DNA of 10,799 nucleotides from an uncultured Prosthecobacter sp. GTDB lineage: Bacteria; Verrucomicrobiota; Verrucomicrobiia; Verrucomicrobiales; Verrucomicrobiaceae. Shown here in pieces: positions 6,738 to 10,799 of the stretch (position 1 is its first letter; each line of letters opens with the position of its first letter). The stretch spans positions 1 through 10,799 of the forward strand of contig CANNUR010000086.1 of assembly GCA_947523045.1 (NCBI GenBank), given 5' to 3'. The notes beneath the pieces were generated by a model that ran no database searches, was not told where the DNA came from, and was given only the letters and a program-made list of their open reading frames with translations. The position numbers and the translations under genes are program-made.

Positions 6738-7493
6738 TCAGGCCAAGGCTTGCTCGATGCGGCCCGCCCATTCGCCTGCCACTTCGGCGAAACCGCGGCC
6801 GGCCTGGCCGTGGTAGAGCAGCCCGCGCGAGACGTTGACCAGCAGGGGCGCCTGCCGTCCGCTGCCGCGCAGAGCCGCGAGATCGCCCCCCTGGGCGCCG
6901 AGACCGGGGATGAGCAAGGGCACATCGGGAATGCGCTGCAGCACTTCGGGGGCTGCGTTGGTCAGTCCCACGACCAAGCCGGCCTGGGGGCTGGTGGCGG
7001 TCATTTCAGCGACAATTTCGTAGACGTGGCGGTCGCCGGTGCGCTGCAGTTCGATGTCGGCTGCGCCGGGGTTGGAGGTGACGCCGAGCAGGTACAGTCC
7101 CTTGTCGCGGTACTGCAAAAACGGCTCCAGGGTGTCGCGCCCCATGTAGGGATTGAGCGTCACGGCATCGACGCCGAGCTGGTCGAAGGCCGCCTTGGCG
7201 TAATAGCCCTGGGTCTCGCCGATGTCGCCGCGCTTGACGTCGAGCACGATCGGGATGTCCGAGGGAATTTCGCGCAGCACCTCCTCGAGCAGGCGCAGTC
7301 CGCGCCAGCCGAGCGCCTCAAAGTAGGCGGAATTCGGCTTGAAGGCCGCCGCGTGGGGCGCGGTTTCGGCAATGAAATCAAGGATCCAGCGCTTGGTGGC
7401 CTCGTCGGCCTGGTCGGCCCGGACGTCGAGACCGACGCAGAGACGGGTGCCGGCGGTGGCGATGCGGGTTTCGAGTTTCTCGCGGAAGGTCAT
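6738..7493 (-). CDS. pyrF: Orotidine 5'-phosphate decarboxylase
   Basis: Catalyses the last step of de novo UMP synthesis, OMP to UMP plus CO2, in the cytoplasm. The 251-residue TIM-barrel protein has the hallmark [20 protein letters not shown] (83-102), in which Asp85, Lys87 and Asp90 form the catalytic charged array. Other family segments are LCVGLDVR (18-25), [13 protein letters not shown] (50-62, Lys52), TLNPYMGRD and [11 protein letters not shown]. Length and the NPYMGRD motif fit the longer, type 2 OMP decarboxylases better than the E. coli type. The ATG at 7493 has no Shine-Dalgarno, and a candidate -10 box lies just 8 bases before it. It is divergent from purE across 83 bp and is first of the minus-strand block. 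Confidence 0.95.
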   Translation of the reverse strand: MTFREKLETRIATAGTRLCVGLDVRADQADEATKRWILDFIAETAPHAAAFKPNSAYFEALGWRGLRLLEEVLREIPSDIPIVLDVKRGDIGETQGYYAKAAFDQLGVDAVTLNPYMGRDTLEPFLQYRDKGLYLLGVTSNPGAADIELQRTGDRHVYEIVAEMTATSPQAGLVVGLTNAAPEVLQRIPDVPLLIPGLGAQGGDLAALRGSGRQAPLLVNVSRGLLYHGQAGRGFAEVAGEWAGRIEQALA

Positions 7494-7501
7494 GGCCGGT
7501 C

Positions 7502-7529
7502 ATTTTGGAGCGCCGCGACCGCTTGGCAA
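7502..7529 (-). promoter_or_regulatory. Possible promoter of pyrF
   Basis: The minus strand reads TTGCCA (7529-7524; 5/6 to TTGACA), a 16-base spacer, and CAAAAT (7507-7502; 4/6 to TATAAT). Only 8 bases separate the -10 box from the pyrF ATG, so the message would be leaderless or nearly so. The -35 box overlaps the GCTTG/CAAGC inverted repeats, where a repressor could block it. Consensus match by eye only. Confidence 0.4.
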
Positions 7530-7546
7530 ACGCAAGCGCGGCTTGC
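7520..7546. promoter_or_regulatory. Operator-like interleaved inverted repeats between pyrF and purE
   Basis: Two inverted repeats share a central arm. CGCTTG (7520-7525) pairs with CAAGCG (7533-7538), and GCAAGC (7532-7537) pairs with GCTTGC (7541-7546) across 3 bp. The centre reads ACGCAAGCG (7530-7538), which matches the left half of the E. coli PurR-type LacI-family operator (ANGCAANCG), while the right half matches poorly. It sits in the middle of the 83-bp divergent control region, so one regulator could act on both pyrF and purE. Function is inferred; GC-rich DNA throws up short palindromes by chance. Confidence 0.4.
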
Positions 7547-7571
7547 AGCCGACATTTCTCCGCGCTATTTC
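7543..7571 (+). promoter_or_regulatory. Weak promoter candidate for purE
   Basis: TTGCAG (7543-7548), a 17-base spacer and TATTTC (7566-7571) match the sigma70 boxes at 3/6 each, ending 5 bases before the purE ATG. It is the most AT-rich part of the gap, but the match is poor. Some promoter must lie in this 83-bp interval, because the neighbouring gene points the other way. Confidence 0.25.
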
Positions 7572-7576
7572 CGCGC

Positions 7577-8080
7577 ATGACACCTCCCCAGGTCGGCATC
7601 ATCATGGGCTCCAGTTCCGACTGGCCCACGCTCGAGAACGCGGCACGCGTGCTGGAAGACTTCGGCGTGCCCTTTGAAAAGAAGGTGGTCAGTGCCCATC
7701 GCACGCCGCAGTTGCTCTACGATTATGCCACCAGCGCTGCCGGCCGCGGCCTGAAGTGCATCATCGCCGGCGCCGGCGGTGCCGCCCACTTGCCGGGCAT
7801 GACCGCCAGCATGACGACCCTGCCCGTGCTCGGCGTGCCGGTGCAGAGCAAGGCCCTGAGCGGGGTCGACAGCCTCTATTCCATCGTCCAGATGCCCGGC
7901 GGCATCCCGGTCGCCACCTTTGCCATTGGCAATGCCGGCGCCCTCAATGCCGGCCTCTTCGCCATCGCCATGCTGGCCAACAGCAACCCGGACCTCGCCG
8001 CCAAGCTGCAGGCCTTCCGCCAGCGCCAGACCGAGAAGGTGCTGGAAAGCCAGAAGGAATTGGAGAAGCCGCTCGCCTGA
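7577..8080 (+). CDS. purE: N5-carboxyaminoimidazole ribonucleotide mutase
   Basis: Converts N5-CAIR to CAIR in de novo purine synthesis. The 167-residue class I PurE carries [12 protein letters not shown] (7-18), VSAHRTP (38-44) with catalytic His41, [14 protein letters not shown] (62-75) with His71, and [20 protein letters not shown] followed by [20 protein letters not shown]. These are the phosphate, substrate and carboxylate-binding loops of the family. The presence of purK next door supports the mutase (class I) activity rather than the direct AIR carboxylase of class II enzymes. The start at 7577 (MTPPQVGI) matches family N-termini; upstream in-frame codons run through the pyrF promoter region. 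No Shine-Dalgarno is visible. The stop is 4 bp before purK. Confidence 0.97.
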   Translation: MTPPQVGIIMGSSSDWPTLENAARVLEDFGVPFEKKVVSAHRTPQLLYDYATSAAGRGLKCIIAGAGGAAHLPGMTASMTTLPVLGVPVQSKALSGVDSLYSIVQMPGGIPVATFAIGNAGALNAGLFAIAMLANSNPDLAAKLQAFRQRQTEKVLESQKELEKPLA

Positions 8081-8084
8081 TCCC

Positions 8085-9236
8085 ATGCCGCCCTTCCTCC
8101 CGCCCTCCACAATCGGCATCCTCGGCGGCGGCCAACTCGGCCGCATGCTGGCGCTCGAAGCCCGCCGCAGCGGCTACCGCGTCGCTGTCTTCACCGATGA
8201 GCCGAAGGGTTGCCCCGCCGGCCAGGTTGCCGACCTCGAGTTCAATGCCGCCTACGACGACAGCGCCGCGCTCGGGCACTTCCTTGCCGCGGTCGATGTC
8301 GTCACTGCCGAGTTCGAAAACATCCCCGACGCCTGCCTGCAGGCCGTCGAGGCCCAGCGCCCGCTGCGGCCGTCGCGACTCGCCATCCACACCGCCCAGC
8401 ATCGCGAGCGCGAAAAACTCTTCCTGCGCAGCCAGGGCATCGCCTGCGCCGAATTCCGCATCGTCGAGGACCTCGCCGGCCTGCAGACCGCCGTGCGTGA
8501 GTTGGGCTGCCCCTGCGTCATCAAAACCGCCGCCTTCGGCTACGACGGCAAGGGCCAGCGCAAGGTGGAGGCCGACACCGATCTCGCCGAGGCCTGGCAG
8601 GCCTTTGCGGGTCATCACGCCGTCGTCGAGCAGTGGGTGCCGTTCACCTGCGAGGTCTCCGTGGTCGGTGCCCGCGGCATCGACGGCCGCATGGCCGTGC
8701 ATGGCGTCGTCGAAAACCGTCACGCCCACCACATTCTTGACATCAGCCTCGCTCCCGCGGCGGTCGAGCCGGCGGTCGCCGCCCAGGCGCTCGATCTCTG
8801 GGAAGCGGTTGCCGAAGGCCTGGGTTATGTGGGCACCCTCGCCGTGGAAATGTTTGTCACCGCCGACGGCCGGGTGCTGGTCAACGAGATCGCTCCGCGC
8901 CCCCACAACAGCGGTCACCACACCATCGACGCCTGCGTCAGCAACCAGTTCCAGCAGCAGTTGCGCGCCGTCTGCGGCCTGCCGCTCGGCGATCCCAGCC
9001 AGCACACCCCGGCGGTCATGGTCAACCTGCTCGGCGACGTCTGGCCGTCCGATGCCGCCGCGCCCGACTGGCTGGCCGTGCTCGGTCACCCGCGCGCCAA
9101 GCTGCATCTCTACGGCAAGGCCGAGCCCCGCGCCCGTCGCAAGATGGGGCATTTCACCGTGCTCGGTGATGACCTCGACGAAGCCCTCGCCTCCGCACGC
9201 CAAATCCGCGCCGCTCTCGGGATGGAGGGCTGCTGA
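8085..9236 (+). CDS. purK: N5-carboxyaminoimidazole ribonucleotide synthase
   Basis: ATP-grasp enzyme that makes N5-CAIR from AIR, bicarbonate and ATP, supplying PurE. The 383-residue protein has the N-terminal GILGGGQLGRMLALEA (11-26) and TAEFENIP (74-81), the ATP-grasp loop KTAAFGYDGKGQ (147-158), and the metal and substrate segment NEIAPRPHNSGHHTIDACVS (267-286) followed by NQFQQQLRAVCGLPLG. The small C-terminal domain has RRKMGHFTVLGDD (351-363). All expected family elements are present and length is normal. The ATG is 4 bp after the purE stop; a GGAG lies too far upstream (about 19 bases) to be a typical ribosome binding site, so translational coupling is likely. The stop codon lies in the loop of a perfect hairpin. 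Confidence 0.97.
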   Translation: MPPFLPPSTIGILGGGQLGRMLALEARRSGYRVAVFTDEPKGCPAGQVADLEFNAAYDDSAALGHFLAAVDVVTAEFENIPDACLQAVEAQRPLRPSRLAIHTAQHREREKLFLRSQGIACAEFRIVEDLAGLQTAVRELGCPCVIKTAAFGYDGKGQRKVEADTDLAEAWQAFAGHHAVVEQWVPFTCEVSVVGARGIDGRMAVHGVVENRHAHHILDISLAPAAVEPAVAAQALDLWEAVAEGLGYVGTLAVEMFVTADGRVLVNEIAPRPHNSGHHTIDACVSNQFQQQLRAVCGLPLGDPSQHTPAVMVNLLGDVWPSDAAAPDWLAVLGHPRAKLHLYGKAEPRARRKMGHFTVLGDDLDEALASARQIRAALGMEGC

Positions 9237-9255
9237 GCAGCCCCGTCCTTGACGG
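9227..9255 (+). other. Tandem hairpins spanning the purK stop codon
   Basis: GGGCTGC-TGA-GCAGCCC (9227-9243) is a perfect 7-bp stem whose three-base loop is the purK stop codon. CCGTC-CTT-GACGG (9243-9255) is a perfect 5-bp stem directly after it. No T-run follows, so this is not a classical intrinsic terminator. It could pause transcription, protect the 3' end of a purEK message, or affect gpmI translation, whose ATG is 31 bases further on. Confidence 0.4.
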
Positions 9256-9286
9256 CCCGGGCGGCTTGGCGGATGAAGACGTTTCC

Positions 9287-10799
9287 ATGAAACAACCCGT
9301 AGTTCTCATCATCCGCGACGGCTGGGGCATCAATCCCGGCGGCAAGTCCCAGGCGCAGGCGAATGGCGACGCCACCCTGCTGGCACGCACGCCTTACCAC
9401 GACCGTCTGTACGCCGACTATCCCTGGGCCAAGGTCAGCGGCAGCGGCGAGGACGTCGGTCTGCCTGATGGCCAGATGGGCAACAGCGAGGTTGGCCACC
9501 TCAATCTCGGCGCGGGCCGCATCGTCTACCAGGACCTGACCCGCATCAACAAGAGCATCCGCGATGGCGAACTGGCACACATGCCGGTGCTGGTCGAGGC
9601 CTTTGAAAAGGCGCGCGGCCGCCGCCTGCACTTCATCGGTCTGGTCAGCGACGGCGGCGTGCATTCCCACCAGGATCACCTGGCCGCGCTCTGCAATGCC
9701 GCCAAGTCTGCGGGCGTGAACGATCTCATGGTGCACGCGATCACCGACGGCCGCGACACATCGCCCACCGGCGGCGCGGCCTACCTGGCCAAGCTGGAGG
9801 CGGACCTGCAGGCCAGCGGCGCGCAGATCGCCACGGTGATCGGACGCTACTACGCGATGGACCGCGACAAGCGCTGGGAGCGCAACAAGATCGCCTGGGA
9901 CGCCCTCGTGCTGGGGCGCGGTGAGGTGCGCGGCGACCGGCCCAGCGAGGCCGTGCGCGCCGCCTACGCGGCCGAGCCGCGCGGGGACGAGTTCCTGCTG
10001 CCGATGCTGTTCAGCCATGCCGGCGAGCAGCGCATCCGCGACGGCGATGTCGTGCTCTGGTTCAACTTCCGCGCCGACCGCGCCCGCCAGCTCAGCGATG
10101 CCTTCCTGAAGACCGGCTTCGAGGGATTCGACCGCGAGGTGCATCCGCAGGTCGGTTACTACACGCTCACCGAGTACGATGCCACCTATGAGGCCCTCGG
10201 CGCCCGCGTCGTCTTCGGCACCGAGACCCTGAACCAGAACCTTGGCCAGGTGGTCGCCGCCGCCGGCCTGAAGCAGTTGCGCGCCGCGGAGACGGAAAAG
10301 TACCCGCACGTCACCTTCTTTTTCAACAGCGGTGTCGAGGAGCCCAACCCGGGTGAGGACCGCTACCTGGCGGTGTCGCCCAAGGAGGTGCCCACCTACG
10401 ACAAGAAGCCGCAGATGAGCGCGCCCGACCTGACCTTTGAGGTGCTGCGCCGGCTGGAGCAGTACGATCTGGTCATCATGAACTTCGCCAACCCCGACAT
10501 GGTCGGCCACACCGGCGTCGTTGAGGCCGGCGTGCATGCCTGCGAAACGATCGACCTGGGCGTGCGCCTGATCGTCGAGCGCACGCTCGAGCTGGGCGGC
10601 AAGCTCTTCATCACCGCCGACCACGGCAACTGCGAGCAGATGCGCAATGCCGACGGCAGCCCGCACACCGCGCACACGACCAACCTCGTGCACGGCATTT
10701 ACGTCGCCGCGGATGCCGGCAAGTTCCATGTGCGCGATGGCATCCTCGCCGATGTCGCGCCGACCCTGCTCGACATGCTGGGCGTGAAGCAGCCCGCCG
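9287..10799 (+). CDS. gpmI: Cofactor-independent phosphoglycerate mutase (partial, 3' end beyond window)
   Basis: Interconverts 3- and 2-phosphoglycerate in glycolysis and gluconeogenesis, using two Mn ions and a phosphoserine. 504 codons are visible, close to the family length of about 510-550, so only the C-terminus is missing. Active-site elements are all present: IIRDGWG (8-14, metal ligand Asp11), QMGNSEVGHLNLGAGR (63-78, nucleophile Ser67), SDGGVHSH (121-128, His126), DGRDTSP (154-160), NFRADRARQ (260-268), NFANPDMVGHTG (399-410, Asp404 and His408), and TADHGNCEQM (443-452, Asp445 and His446), plus His463. Arg10 replaces the aliphatic residue that many iPGMs have before Asp11. The gap after purK is 50 bp, with no clear promoter or Shine-Dalgarno beyond a weak GGATGA, so it may be read through from purEK. 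Confidence 0.96.
   Translation, partial: MKQPVVLIIRDGWGINPGGKSQAQANGDATLLARTPYHDRLYADYPWAKVSGSGEDVGLPDGQMGNSEVGHLNLGAGRIVYQDLTRINKSIRDGELAHMPVLVEAFEKARGRRLHFIGLVSDGGVHSHQDHLAALCNAAKSAGVNDLMVHAITDGRDTSPTGGAAYLAKLEADLQASGAQIATVIGRYYAMDRDKRWERNKIAWDALVLGRGEVRGDRPSEAVRAAYAAEPRGDEFLLPMLFSHAGEQRIRDGDVVLWFNFRADRARQLSDAFLKTGFEGFDREVHPQVGYYTLTEYDATYEALGARVVFGTETLNQNLGQVVAAAGLKQLRAAETEKYPHVTFFFNSGVEEPNPGEDRYLAVSPKEVPTYDKKPQMSAPDLTFEVLRRLEQYDLVIMNFANPDMVGHTGVVEAGVHACETIDLGVRLIVERTLELGGKLFITADHGNCEQMRNADGSPHTAHTTNLVHGIYVAADAGKFHVRDGILADVAPTLLDMLGVKQPA

Noticed and set aside
7944..9203. Long antisense frame over purK, plus a 498-residue alternate plus-strand frame across 7756-9252
   Set aside because: Composition is artefactual (Ala/Pro/Ser/Arg or Gly/Asp runs), and the purK frame explains the region fully.
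9273..9290. Five-codon open frame (MKTFP) overlapping the gpmI start codon
   Set aside because: It is far too short to support, lacks a Shine-Dalgarno of its own, and an ATG-TGA overlap of this size can easily arise by chance.
9110..10729. 539-residue open frame antisense to gpmI and the end of purK
   Set aside because: It lies wholly opposite intact gpmI and purK sequence carrying all catalytic motifs, and itself has no family features. Stop-codon scarcity in GC-rich DNA explains it.

Overview
The window is a GC-rich, gene-dense stretch of ordinary bacterial chromosome with two divergent gene blocks. Gene content and the style of several proteins (a YkuD L,D-transpeptidase lipoprotein, an iPGM whose N-terminal motif reads IIRDGWG, a DUF1802 protein, very little Shine-Dalgarno signal) suggest a Verrucomicrobiota-type organism, perhaps Opitutales. 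That placement is recalled family resemblance, not a search result, and is only moderately certain. It respires with a proton-pumping NADH dehydrogenase and makes purines by the bacterial PurE/PurK route.

Left block, minus strand (7493 down to 1): pyrF (UMP synthesis); a cell-wall L,D-transpeptidase lipoprotein; a single-domain rhodanese; a DUF1802 protein; then, after a 94-bp gap, nuoH-nuoI-nuoJ-nuoK-nuoL-nuoM. The nuo genes encode the membrane arm of respiratory complex I plus NuoI, the 8Fe ferredoxin-like subunit that passes electrons towards the quinone site. nuoM runs off the left edge. nuoA-G are not upstream of nuoH, so this run looks like a separate nuo transcription unit. The 94-bp gap holds a plausible promoter and a perfect TGTGA-N6-TCACA palindrome of CRP type.

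Right block, plus strand (7577 to the right edge): purE and purK, which together carboxylate AIR to CAIR through N5-CAIR, then gpmI (cofactor-independent phosphoglycerate mutase), cut by the right edge only a few codons short of its usual length. The 83-bp gap between pyrF and purE is a head-to-head promoter region with three alternating GCTTG/CAAGC arms, so pyrimidine and purine synthesis genes share one control region.

There is no gene-free stretch over 300 bases, and I see no mobile element, CRISPR array, tRNA or rRNA. I found no convincing undescribed multi-gene system. The points worth a second look are regulatory (the CRP-like site, the pyrF/purE operator-like repeats, start codons without ribosome binding sites but with -10 boxes beside them) plus the DUF1802-rhodanese gene pair of unknown role.
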